19,736 bases of DNA from assembly GCA_964475955.1 (NCBI GenBank), contig CAYYZY010000148.1:1-19736 (forward strand). Reading direction: 5' to 3'. The DNA is from DATKZH01 sp964475955 (lineage in GTDB: Bacteria > Planctomycetota > Planctomycetia > Pirellulales > Thermoguttaceae). The notes beneath the pieces were generated by a model. That model ran no database searches and had not been told where the DNA came from. It saw only the letters and a list, made by a program, of their open reading frames with translations. Position numbers and translations under genes: made by a program. Positions 13,027 through 19,736 of the stretch are shown piece by piece; positions within the stretch are counted from its first letter, which is position 1, and every line of letters begins with the position of its first letter.

Positions 13027-14495
13027 CGTTTGACTCCCCGCTGCTTGCGCGTCGCCTCGGTCCGGCGCTCGTGGAGACCGACTTCCAAGCCGACCGGGTA
13101 GGACTCCGGTTCGACGATCCGAGTCACCCGCGGCGGGAACAGCGCGAGCTGTTCGCGCGTTCGCCGGCGAACCTCCTCGATCGACGGCAGATCGTAGACG
13201 AGCTTACCGCGCCGAAACACGGGCACCAACAGGTCGGCCGAGTCGGTTCCGGCGGGCAGCGTGGTGCGGCGGGAGTCGTCGGCCGGGTCGACCATCACGC
13301 AATCGCCCCGGATCGGGCTCTCCTGGTCGAAGATCACGTCGCCGATCGGCCGGCCCTCGGCGAAATAGCGCCGTACCTGGAGCACGCCGGGAAGCGAGGT
13401 CTTGGCCGGTTCGTCCGAAACCTTCACTCTTTCCTCCCAGGGGCCGTCGCCGGAGCGGATCGCCGAGAGCTTGTAGACGCCGCCCAGCGCCGGCTGGTCG
13501 TAGCCGGTCACCAGCCGGGTGCCGACGCCCCAGACGGCGACGGCGGCCCCTTGGTTCTTGAGTCGGGCGATGCGGTGCTCGTCGAGGTCGCTCGAGGCGA
13601 CGATCGCCGCCTCGGGGAATCCGGCGTCGTCGAGAATGCGCCGCGCCTCGATGCTCAGCGCGGCCAGGTCGCCCGAGTCGAGCCGGATGCCGACCATCTC
13701 GTGCCCTCGCCGACGGAGCCGCCGCCCGGCCTCGACCGCGTGGCGAACGCCCTGGAGCGTGTCGTAGGTGTCGACCAGGAAGACGCAGTTGTCGGGCATC
13801 GCCTGGGCGTAGGCCTCGAAGGCGGCCGGCTCGTCGTCGAAGCACATCACCCAACTGTGCGCGTGGGTCCCTTTGACCGGGATACCCAGAAGCCGCCCGG
13901 CCAAAACGTTCGACGTGCCCGCGCACCCGGCCACGTACGCCGCCCGGCTGGCCGAGAGCCCGCCGTCGATCCCTTGCGCGCGGCGCAGGCCGAACTCGAG
14001 CACCGGCTCGCCGCGTGCGGCCGCAACGACGCGGGCGGCCTTGGTGGCGATGAGCGTCTGGAAATTGACGAGGTTCAGAAGCGCCGTCTCGACCACCTGG
14101 CTCTCGACCAGCGCCCCGGCCACGCGCACCAGCGGCTCCTGGGGGAAGACGACGGTGCCTTCGGGCACGGCGTCGACGTCGCAGGCGAACTGCATTTGGG
14201 CGAGGAAGTCGAGAAACGCAGGCTCGAAGAGCGGGCGATCGCCGCCCGAGCGAATCTGGGCCAGGTAGGCGAGGTCGGCTTCGTCGAAGCGGAGCCGGGC
14301 CAGGTAGTCGACGGCCGACTCCAGTCCGCACGCCACGGCGAACGCGCTTCCGAACGGGTTCTCGCGGAAGGCCAGGTGGAACACGGCCTCGCGCTCCGCG
14401 AGCCCCGTTTTCCAGTAGCCGTAGGCCATGGTCAGCTCGTAGAGGTCGGTGAGCAGGGCCAAGGACGGCTTGTACAAATCGGCCAACGCGCCCAT
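13023..14495 (-). CDS. pncB: Nicotinate phosphoribosyltransferase
   Basis: The 490-residue protein makes nicotinate mononucleotide from nicotinate and PRPP, the entry step of the Preiss-Handler salvage route. Visible motifs are LLTDLYELTMAYGYW (14-28, near the N-terminus), the FRENPFGS region (43-50), FGLRRAQGIDGGLSASRAAYVAG (168-190) and the catalytic GTHAHSWVM (209-217, phosphohistidine candidate H211 or H213). IRLDSGDLAALS follows, typical of the phosphate-binding loop. ATG at 14493-14495 is chosen because AAGGGAG lies about 6 nt upstream and MGALADLYKPS matches family N-termini; the longer TTG-initiated frame crosses the promoter. It is first in an operon with nadE. A palindrome at 14535-14557 is a candidate operator. 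Confidence 0.95.
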   Translation of the reverse strand: MGALADLYKPSLALLTDLYELTMAYGYWKTGLAEREAVFHLAFRENPFGSAFAVACGLESAVDYLARLRFDEADLAYLAQIRSGGDRPLFEPAFLDFLAQMQFACDVDAVPEGTVVFPQEPLVRVAGALVESQVVETALLNLVNFQTLIATKAARVVAAARGEPVLEFGLRRAQGIDGGLSASRAAYVAGCAGTSNVLAGRLLGIPVKGTHAHSWVMCFDDEPAAFEAYAQAMPDNCVFLVDTYDTLQGVRHAVEAGRRLRRRGHEMVGIRLDSGDLAALSIEARRILDDAGFPEAAIVASSDLDEHRIARLKNQGAAVAVWGVGTRLVTGYDQPALGGVYKLSAIRSGDGPWEERVKVSDEPAKTSLPGVLQVRRYFAEGRPIGDVIFDQESPIRGDCVMVDPADDSRRTTLPAGTDSADLLVPVFRRGKLVYDLPSIEEVRRRTREQLALFPPRVTRIVEPESYPVGLEVGLHERRTEATRKQRGVKR

Positions 14496-14534
14496 CGGGC
14501 TCCCTTCGGTCAAGTGCGCGGCGTCGCGGCGGGA

Positions 14535-14557
14535 CTTCGTGTCAATTCTACACGAAG
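14535..14557 (-). promoter_or_regulatory. Candidate operator upstream of pncB
   Basis: CTTCGTGT (14535-14542) and ACACGAAG (14550-14557) are perfect 8-bp inverted arms around CAATTCT. The site is centred about 50 nt before the pncB start, where a repressor would act. With an NrtR-type protein encoded two genes downstream, this is a plausible NrtR site. I cannot confirm a match to a known NrtR motif, and no second copy was found before nrtR. Confidence 0.45.
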
Positions 14558-14633
14558 GCCGTCGGGCGGAAAAGCCGAGATCGACCGGCAAACGACGTCC
14601 GCGCGCCCCCCTGTAGGTAAGTTTTGCGGCGGG

Positions 14634-15566
14634 TCACTCTCCTAAGAGCCCCAACCCCCGCATCCAGTCTTCGCACTGCTTGGGCCAGTTGTCCGTGCCG
14701 GGCACGTCGCGCGCCGGGCCGAGGCCGTGGCGGCCTTGACGGTAGACGTGCAACTCGGCCGGCACCCCGGCTTTGCGCAGCGCCAGATAGAAGAAGACGC
14801 TGTTCTCGGCCGGCACGCCCTTGTCTTCGTCGGTGTGGAAGAGGAACGTGGGCGGCGTTTCGGGCGTGACCTGCTTCTCGTTCGAGAGGCTGCGAACCAG
14901 CCGCGGATCGGGGTCATCGCCCAGAAGGTTCCGCTGCGACCCGCGGTGGGTGAACGGCTCGTCGAAAGCGATCACCGGGTAGCAGAGGATCGCGAAGTCG
15001 GGCCGGCAGCTTGCGCGCTGGACGGGGCCGTCGGCGTCGGGCGTGCCGGCGTCGAAGTGCGTGGCCGCGGTCGACGCCAGGTGGCCCCCGGCCGAAAAGC
15101 CCATCACGCCGATCCGGTCCGGCGCCACGCCCCACTCCCGGGCGCGCGCCCGAACCGTGCGGATCGCGCGCTGGGCGTCGTCAAGCGGGGCCGGGTGGCC
15201 GTAGCCCTTGCGGCGATGCCGGTAGTCGACGATGAACGCCGCCACGCCCATCGCGTTGAACCACTCGGCGATCTGGTCCCCCTCGTGGTCCATGGCCAGA
15301 TGCCCGTAGCCGCCGCCCGGGCAAACGCACACGGCCGTGCCGACCGCCTTCGCCCTCTCGGGCAGGCAGACGATCAAGGTGGGCTTGTCCTCCGGCCGGT
15401 CGCCCAGCGCGCCCGGGGCTCCCTTCGGCCAAAGCAGCTCGGCCTTCCGCTCGGCGGCGGGGGCCGTGCCCACGAGCGACACGCTCAGCGAGAGCACGAG
15501 CAGTGGCAAAAGCAACGCGGCGAAGCGTTGGCGGCGGGGCGGGGCGTACATGCGGGGCTCCTTCAT
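14634..15566 (-). CDS. Exported alpha/beta hydrolase (BD-FAE/acetylxylan-esterase-like)
   Basis: The 310-residue protein has an N-terminal signal peptide (basic start, LLLPLLVLSLSVSLVGTAPAAA-like stretch, likely cleavage near AAER at 37-40). The core shows the oxyanion-hole loop PGGGYGHL (83-90), the nucleophile elbow GFSAGGH (S158), an acidic residue in FHTDEDKGVP (D246 or D248) and the catalytic histidine GRHGLG (H280). This is the layout of hormone-sensitive-lipase/BD-FAE-type esterases that remove acyl groups from polysaccharides or small esters; the substrate here is unknown. ATG at 15566 is preceded by no strong ribosome site, and a second ATG five codons on is possible. It lies 117 bp downstream of the oxoamine synthase gene on the same strand and may be part of that operon. 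Confidence 0.87.
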   Translation of the reverse strand: MKEPRMYAPPRRQRFAALLLPLLVLSLSVSLVGTAPAAERKAELLWPKGAPGALGDRPEDKPTLIVCLPERAKAVGTAVCVCPGGGYGHLAMDHEGDQIAEWFNAMGVAAFIVDYRHRRKGYGHPAPLDDAQRAIRTVRARAREWGVAPDRIGVMGFSAGGHLASTAATHFDAGTPDADGPVQRASCRPDFAILCYPVIAFDEPFTHRGSQRNLLGDDPDPRLVRSLSNEKQVTPETPPTFLFHTDEDKGVPAENSVFFYLALRKAGVPAELHVYRQGRHGLGPARDVPGTDNWPKQCEDWMRGLGLLGE

Positions 15567-15683
15567 GCGGTGGTGCGTCGGGCGGGTCGACGCGGACGAC
15601 GTGCGAGGTCGCCGCGTCGGAACCGAAGCATCGTACCGCGCGCACGGCGCGGGAAAAAGGCGCCTGCTCCCACTTCTCTCGCG

Positions 15684-16838
15684 TCAAACCAACCGCCGCA
15701 ACTCGTCGACGAGGCGCGCGATCATCCCTTCCGTGTGCGTGGCGAAGACGGCCAGCCGCAGGGCGCCCTCCGGGCCGAGGCCGGCGTACGTGCTTCGGTA
15801 GGGGACGAGGATGCCGCGGTCCTTCAGCTCGCGGTGGATCCGCTCCATGTGCGCGCCCGTGCCGATCGTGAGGCAGAGGACCGGGGCGGGCGTGTCGGGC
15901 AGGTCGATGCCCAGCTTCCGCAGCCCGGCGCGCACGGCGGCCACGTTCTCCCTCAAGCGCACGCGCAGCTCCGGCTGCTCGACGGCCAGCTCCAGCGCCC
16001 GGGCGCTCGCCGCGGCGACGGGAACCGGCACCGGGCTCGCGCCGGCGAAGTAGTGCGAAGCGGCCTTCATCCGCTCGATCGTCTCCCGCGCGCCGGGGAT
16101 GATTCCCCCGTATCCCCCCAGCGCCTTGCTCAACGTGCCGCAGAGCAACAGACACGGCGGCTCCGACCAAGGCGCCCGTCCCGTTTCTTCGGGCAGGGCG
16201 ACGTTCACGCCGCGGTCGAACAGCCCGGCGTGCTCCAGGGTGCCGCGTCCGCGCTCGCCGAGCACCCCCAGGCCGTGGGCGTCGTCGACCACCAGCACCG
16301 AGCCGGGCCACCGGGCGAGGATCTCGCAGTACTCGGACGCCGGGGCGATCGTACCCAAGGCCGAGAAGAGGCCGTCGCTCATCACCAGCGGCCGGGCGCC
16401 CGGCGCCGCGTGGCGACGCAGCTTGCCGTCCAGGTCGGCCGGATCGGCGTGTCGGAACCGCCGGAGCGGCTTGCCCAGGCGTGCGGCCGCCTCGTGGACG
16501 CAGTAGTGGGAGCCCTCGTCGACGAAGACGCAGTCAATCCGGGCCTCGACCGCGCGCACGAGTATCTCGCCGCCCACGTAGCCCGACATGAAGTAGAAGG
16601 CCGCCTCGGCGCCGAACAGGCGCGCCGCCCGGCGTTCCGCCTCGACGATCGGCGGCGTATCGCCCAGGCCGGCCCGGCTGGTGGCGCTCCCCACGCCGTA
16701 CTGCTCGGTCGCCCGGCACGCGGCGCGGATCACCTCCGGATGGCCCTGCAAGCCCAGGTACCCCGTGCCGGCGAAGTAGAGGTAGCGCCGCCCGTCGATC
16801 ACGGTCTCCGGCCCGGGTGCGCTTTGCATGACGGGCAT
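15684..16838 (-). CDS. Alpha-oxoamine synthase family PLP enzyme (BioF/KBL-like)
   Basis: The 384-residue fold-type I PLP enzyme condenses an amino acid with an acyl-thioester in family members such as 8-amino-7-oxononanoate synthase, 2-amino-3-ketobutyrate CoA ligase and serine palmitoyltransferase. Key features are NYLGL-like YFAGTGYLGL (21-30), GSATSRAGLGD (50-60), H111 in DEGSHYC (cofactor stacking), VVDDAHGLGVLGERGRGT (183-200, Asp and His binding PLP) and the Schiff-base lysine K238 in GTLSKALGGYGG. GGAGGA lies 6-7 nt before ATG 16838. The gene begins 24 nt after the DUF4832-like gene stops, so they are co-transcribed. No other biotin genes are nearby, so a biotin role is not supported; the exact acyl donor and amino acid cannot be read from the sequence. 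Confidence 0.85.
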   Translation of the reverse strand: MPVMQSAPGPETVIDGRRYLYFAGTGYLGLQGHPEVIRAACRATEQYGVGSATSRAGLGDTPPIVEAERRAARLFGAEAAFYFMSGYVGGEILVRAVEARIDCVFVDEGSHYCVHEAAARLGKPLRRFRHADPADLDGKLRRHAAPGARPLVMSDGLFSALGTIAPASEYCEILARWPGSVLVVDDAHGLGVLGERGRGTLEHAGLFDRGVNVALPEETGRAPWSEPPCLLLCGTLSKALGGYGGIIPGARETIERMKAASHYFAGASPVPVPVAAASARALELAVEQPELRVRLRENVAAVRAGLRKLGIDLPDTPAPVLCLTIGTGAHMERIHRELKDRGILVPYRSTYAGLGPEGALRLAVFATHTEGMIARLVDELRRLV

Positions 16839-16862
16839 GGGGCGTCCTCCGCGGCAGTCGCC

Positions 16863-18329
16863 TCACTCGGCCGCGAGCAGTTCGATGCGGCCCAAGCGGT
16901 AGCGGCGTTGGCCGTCGTCGTCGGGCAGGGGCAGGGCGATTGTCGGGGTGCCGTCGCGCCGGCCGACGGAGACGAACAGGCCGTAGGTGCCCGGCCGGGC
17001 CGCCCGGGCGAACGTGCGGGGGCCGTCGACGAAGCGCCGGGCCACGACGAACGGCGAGGCGAGCGTCTCCACGTCGGCTTCCCCCGGCGGCCCGACCGGG
17101 AGGGCGCGCACGTTGAACGATTCGTCGACCTGCACGTCGACGATGCCGCCCTTGTCGTCTACGAGCGTCACGGCCACGAAGCCGCCGGGGTAGCAGGGGG
17201 TCACGCCCGCGTTGGCCCAGGCCGTGGTCACCTCGAAGGGCTCGCCGAGGCGCACGCTCCGCGGCCAGCTCGCCTCGCGCAACTGGAGCCGGTAGCCGAG
17301 GCGGAGGTTGATGCGGCGGATCGTCTCCCGGTTCTCTTCGAGCTCCTCGCGCGGCCACCAGTGGATCGACATGTAGGCCGCGTGGTACTCCTCGACCGAC
17401 TTCAGAAGCAGCTCGCCGTCCCACGCACCGCGCTCCTTCGACGGACCGAAGTGCTGGTGTTCGAGGATCACCGGCAGCTTGGGCCAGAACGACCCGACCA
17501 GTTCGGCGTGGTACCAACTCCATGGGGGCGGCTGCACCAGGATGCTGTCGTCGCGCAGGGTGACGCCGTGCCGGAGGGCGTAGTCGGTGAGCGGGGCGTG
17601 CGCGTCGCGCACGTCGTTGCCGATGTAGTCGTCGTTCAGTGCCAGGAGCGTCTTCTTGAAGCACTCGAGGTGCAGGTCGAGGTGCTTCTTCTTCGTGGCG
17701 TCGCTGACCTGCACGCGGCCGGAGTGGAACGTGTGCCCTTCGCCCCAAACGCCGTACGAGCCGACGTCGATGAACGCCACGTCTTCGTTGCCGTCGTAGC
17801 GCGCGGCCATGGCGCGGAGGAAGCCTTCCAGCTTTTCGAGGAACACGGGGTCGTCGTAGTCGGGCTCCCAGAAGACGCCGCCCTCGTGCGCGCCCTTTCC
17901 CGGCGTGAAGTCGTGGCCCTCGGCCCCCGCCTTTTCGACCCACTCGGGCGTGGCGTAGCGCATCCAGCTTTCCGTGCAGCTTATCCGGAAGGCGACCCGC
18001 TTCCCCTTGCTGATCCACCGCTGGGCCGGTGTGTCGACCAGCGACCAGTCGAACCGCCCCTCCTCCGGCTCGAGGAACGACCAGGGCACGCGCAGGTAGA
18101 CGGTCGACAGGCCGGGGAAGTCGTCGAGCGTGTCGGACGGCTCGAGCCGCGAGCCGTAGTTCTCGATCCGGTTCGAGTAGAAGTGCATCGTCCAGCCCAT
18201 GTCGGGATTCACCAGGGCGACGCCCGTATCCTCGGGCCGCACGGTGACCGTCGGCCCGGCCGCTTCGGCAGGCGTGCAGGTCGAAACCAGGCCCAGAAGA
18301 AGGGCCCCTATCGTCGCTGTGACACGCAT
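16863..18329 (-). CDS. Secreted DUF4832-like TIM-barrel protein
   Basis: This 488-residue protein has a signal peptide (MRVTATIGALLLGLVSTCTPAEA, residues 1-23) and is therefore exported. The N-terminal half resembles glycoside-hydrolase-like (beta/alpha)8 barrels: NPDMGWTMHFYSN, STVYLRVPWSFLEPEEGRFDWS and FIDVGSYGVWGEGH, whose Glu is a candidate acid/base residue. The C-terminal part (about 370-488) looks like an immunoglobulin-type beta domain, as in DUF4832 proteins. Carbohydrate binding or cleavage is a reasonable guess, but the second catalytic acid is not identified. ATG 18327-18329 is chosen because GAAGGGAGG lies about 10 nt upstream and a clean signal peptide follows; the longer frame reads through repeats. 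It is first of the operon with the oxoamine synthase. Confidence 0.8.
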   Translation of the reverse strand: MRVTATIGALLLGLVSTCTPAEAAGPTVTVRPEDTGVALVNPDMGWTMHFYSNRIENYGSRLEPSDTLDDFPGLSTVYLRVPWSFLEPEEGRFDWSLVDTPAQRWISKGKRVAFRISCTESWMRYATPEWVEKAGAEGHDFTPGKGAHEGGVFWEPDYDDPVFLEKLEGFLRAMAARYDGNEDVAFIDVGSYGVWGEGHTFHSGRVQVSDATKKKHLDLHLECFKKTLLALNDDYIGNDVRDAHAPLTDYALRHGVTLRDDSILVQPPPWSWYHAELVGSFWPKLPVILEHQHFGPSKERGAWDGELLLKSVEEYHAAYMSIHWWPREELEENRETIRRINLRLGYRLQLREASWPRSVRLGEPFEVTTAWANAGVTPCYPGGFVAVTLVDDKGGIVDVQVDESFNVRALPVGPPGEADVETLASPFVVARRFVDGPRTFARAARPGTYGLFVSVGRRDGTPTIALPLPDDDGQRRYRLGRIELLAAE

Positions 18330-18558
18330 CGTTTCCGTCGCCTCCCTTCGAGGTCGGTGGACGTCGCCCGCGGTGGGCCAAGCCCGCAGCCACGAGCCCC
18401 TTGCCCCCGCGCCGCCGGTGCCGCCCCGAGCCGGACGCACGCGGGGCCCTGCTCGTTCGGGCAGTATACCCGTCGGTGCCCGACCGCAGTAGCCCCCGCA
18501 TCGGCGGATGGCTGCCGGAACGGATGGCCGGCCACCCGCAAAATCTCCCCCAAAAGCC

Positions 18559-18591
18559 CGTAGGGTGGGGCGAGGTACGAGACCCACGCGG
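18559..18591 (-). repeat. Dispersed repeat R3, copy 2
   Basis: CGTAGGGTGGGGCGAG...GAGACCCACGCG is the reverse complement of the R3 unit at 10957-10989, with a few mismatches. It lies in the 631-bp gene-free stretch 18330-18960. Upstream of it, 18330-18558 shows no recognisable feature apart from the DUF4832 ribosome site. Confidence 0.55.
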
Positions 18592-18627
18592 AATCTGAAA
18601 CGTCCCTGACCCGTCCCGGGGGATGGG

Positions 18628-18724
18628 GCTCGCAAAGGCGCAGAGGCGCAAAGGGAAAGAGGAATGAGGGTTGAGAGTTTAGGGTTTAGGGGTGAGGCTT
18701 TAGGCATGAAGGTTGAGGGATGAG
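18628..18724. repeat. Low-complexity repeats (GGCGCAAAG and TTTAGGG/TTGAGGG types)
   Basis: Around 18630-18656, CGCAAAGGCGCAGAGGCGCAAAGG repeats a short motif. From 18664 to 18723, degenerate GGGTTGAGAG, TTTAGGG, TTTAGGGG and GTTGAGGG units follow. The same TTGAGGG motif appears in reverse (CTCAACCCTCAACCT) at about 18953-18967, bracketing R2 copy 2. No coding potential. Confidence 0.5.
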
Positions 18725-18833
18725 GCTGTGTACCGGAGTTTGCTCGGCCGGGCAGGAGGCCTTCGGTTCTTCCTTGCCGTCATCGACCGTCGTGGGCCCG
18801 GGCGCTGCACGGCGCCGGTAGCGCAACGCTCAA

Positions 18834-18940
18834 CCCGAACGTGGGGCACGTTTCCAACGGGCCCACAACCCAATGGCACGTTGGAAACGTGCCCCACAAC
18901 ATGCGCGCACCAGGCGCGCGTCATTACGATTAGAGACTCT
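18834..18940 (-). repeat. Dispersed repeat R2, copy 2 (inverted relative to copy 1)
   Basis: This is the reverse complement of 10799-10905 with about 6 differences. The inverted arms are 18841-18863 and 18875-18897; one arm carries a substitution (GGGCC for GTGCC) that breaks perfect pairing. The GCGCGC palindrome is retained at about 18903-18919. Confidence 0.75.
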
Positions 18941-18960
18941 CAACACTAATTTCTCAACCC

Positions 18961-19460
18961 TCAACCTCCCGCCCCGGCGCGTTCGAGGTTGAGGGCGAGG
19001 AGCCGGGCGAGGAGGTCGTCGTCGGAGAGGTCGGCAGGCCAGCCGTAGGCGGCGAAGACGGCCTCGTCGAGCTTCCGGTGGGCCAGGTCGAGCCACGTGG
19101 GGCGCTCGTTGTAGAGGTTCGTGAGCGTGCGCTTGCGAAGCTCCTTGGCGCACTCCTCGTCGCGGGCCACCACGCGCGGGTAGCGCACCGTGCCGATCCC
19201 CACCCCCTCGCCCGCTTGCGGGAGAGGGCCGGGGTGAGGGCACTCGACCGTGCGCACCGTCTCCGGATCGACGTACCGCGCCCACGGCCCGTCGACCGAC
19301 CCGGGAAACTCCAGCACCTCCTCCCTCGTCCACTCCGGCGGGTTGAGCCAGTTGTTCCGCAGCGCGTCGAGCTCCTTCGCTGCCTCCGCGATCGCGGCCC
19401 GCTGTTCGTCGGTGGGGTTGGGGAAGGGGAACGTTTTCTGCGCTCGTTCCGACGCTTTCA
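18961..19460 (-). pseudogene. C-terminal remnant of an MmeI-like DNA methyltransferase (type IIG/IIL)
   Basis: About 165 residues remain of a protein that normally exceeds 900. The segment KTFPFPNPTDEQRAAIAEAAKELDALRNNWLNPPEW and the end RKRTLTNLYNERPTWLDLAHRKLDEAVFAAYGWPADLSDDDLLARLLALNLERA match the conserved C-terminus of MmeI-like fused methyltransferases. These modify, and in the full enzyme cleave, specific DNA sites. The catalytic methyltransferase and nuclease domains are absent. The upstream end is cut at 19461 by a small element with terminal inverted repeats, from which the apparent ATG (19521) derives. A palindromic repeat is inserted in frame inside it at about 19197-19240. No methyltransferase coding is seen beyond 19577. 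Family recognition is strong; the remnant is presumably non-functional. Confidence 0.8.
19197..19240 (-). repeat. REP-like palindrome inside the methyltransferase remnant
   Basis: CCCTCGCCCGC-TT-GCGGGAGAGGG, with outer CACCCC and GGGGTG, forms a strong hairpin. Translated on the minus strand it adds CPHPGPLPQAGEGVG to the remnant. This peptide is a well-known sign of a dispersed palindrome read as protein. The reading frame stays open across it. Confidence 0.65.
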
Positions 19461-19576
19461 GGCTGTGAAAGAACCCGCCAGTGCCGGCTATGCTATCGCA
19501 AGATGTGGGATTTCCGTGCATAGGAAATCAAGCAGTTGGGACAGCAGTGCAAGCATGAGTTGGTTTTTTCACAGGC
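19461..19576. mobile_element. MITE-like element, 116 bp, with ~15-bp terminal inverted repeats
   Basis: GGCTGTGAAAGAACC (19461-19475) and GGTTTTTTCACAGGC (19562-19576) are inverted repeats matching at 13 of 15 positions. The ~86-bp interior is lower in GC than its surroundings and has no coding sequence. It sits exactly where homology to the methyltransferase ends. It may be a MITE or the paired ends of a decayed insertion sequence. No target duplication was identified. Confidence 0.5.
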
Positions 19577-19610
19577 TCTTTGCGTGGGAACGATGGTCAA
19601 GGTGACAAGG

Positions 19611-19662
19611 GGCGAGGCGGAGCCTCGCGTTAGGGCGTTCGCAGGCAGAGCCTGGGAACGAG
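19611..19662 (+). repeat. Dispersed repeat R4, copy 3 (intact)
   Basis: GCGAGGC-GGA-GCCTCGC (19612-19628) forms a hairpin, and AGGCAGAGCCT with GGGAACGAG completes the unit. It matches copy 1 (70-115) and the split copy 2 (10777-10932). From 19663 to the window end nothing further was recognised. Confidence 0.6.
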
Positions 19663-19736
19663 GAAATGCGCATCCCGACTTTCGGCTCTTCCGTTTCTAG
19701 GTGCAGAACCCGAGAAACTTGCGAGCCAGCGTTCAG

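Noticed and set aside
10837..13101. A 754-codon plus-strand open frame
   Set aside because: It is antisense to nadE and starts inside the R2 repeat; no family resemblance.
15567..15683. Rho-independent terminator between the oxoamine synthase and esterase genes
   Set aside because: GC-rich stretches and a short T-run on the minus strand are present, but a stable hairpin directly before the T-run could not be drawn with confidence.
14727..18563. A 1278-codon plus-strand open frame opposite the oxoamine synthase operon
   Set aside because: It is rich in Arg, His, Val and Gly with no recognisable domain, and lies entirely antisense to four well-supported features. It is a GC-bias shadow.

Overview
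The window is GC-rich bacterial DNA of about 19.7 kb. It most resembles a planctomycete (Pirellulales-like) chromosome. That placement is inferred from a leucine-rich-repeat protein whose N-terminus carries an 'LQFRLRTLLAAV' membrane anchor, from Tat-exported and secreted hydrolases, from a DUF4350-MoxR-DUF58 cluster, and from the density of small palindromic dispersed repeats between genes. No rRNA, tRNA or CRISPR array was seen. Long opposite-strand open frames are shadows caused by the high GC at third codon positions.

Layout. Positions 1-151 hold two short repeat elements. Positions 152-1575 are a compact, apparently decaying group II intron with its reverse transcriptase/maturase. A membrane-anchored LRR protein follows (to 3078, + strand), convergent with an arsenate reductase (arsC, 3106-3555, - strand) that has a recognisable promoter and a palindromic operator. 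Positions 3775-7663 (- strand) are a DUF4350, MoxR ATPase, DUF58 operon, preceded by a small membrane protein (7906-8247). A divergent Tat-exported alpha/beta hydrolase lies at 8561-9865 (+).

Positions 10015-14495 (- strand) are an NAD-salvage locus: nicotinate phosphoribosyltransferase (pncB) overlaps glutamine-dependent NAD synthetase (nadE) by 4 bp, followed after a repeat-filled gap by a Nudix protein with an NrtR-type C-terminal winged helix, the expected transcriptional regulator of that pathway. A candidate operator palindrome lies just upstream of pncB. Positions 14634-18329 (- strand) are a run of a secreted DUF4832-like TIM-barrel protein, an alpha-oxoamine synthase (BioF/KBL-like) and an exported esterase.

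The right end (18330-19736) is a repeat-rich stretch. It contains a C-terminal remnant of an MmeI-like DNA methyltransferase that is cut by a small element with terminal inverted repeats and carries a palindromic repeat inside its reading frame.

The most unusual signal is the repeat landscape. At least four families of short structured elements (here R1-R4) recur at the left end, in the nrtR-nadE gap and at the right end. R1, R2 and R3 each occur as two inverted copies, and one R2 copy appears to sit inside an R4 copy. I see no clearly new multi-gene defence or biosynthetic system. The best leads are the shrunken group II intron, the nested repeat families, the NrtR-NAD locus with its candidate operator, and the arsC operator.
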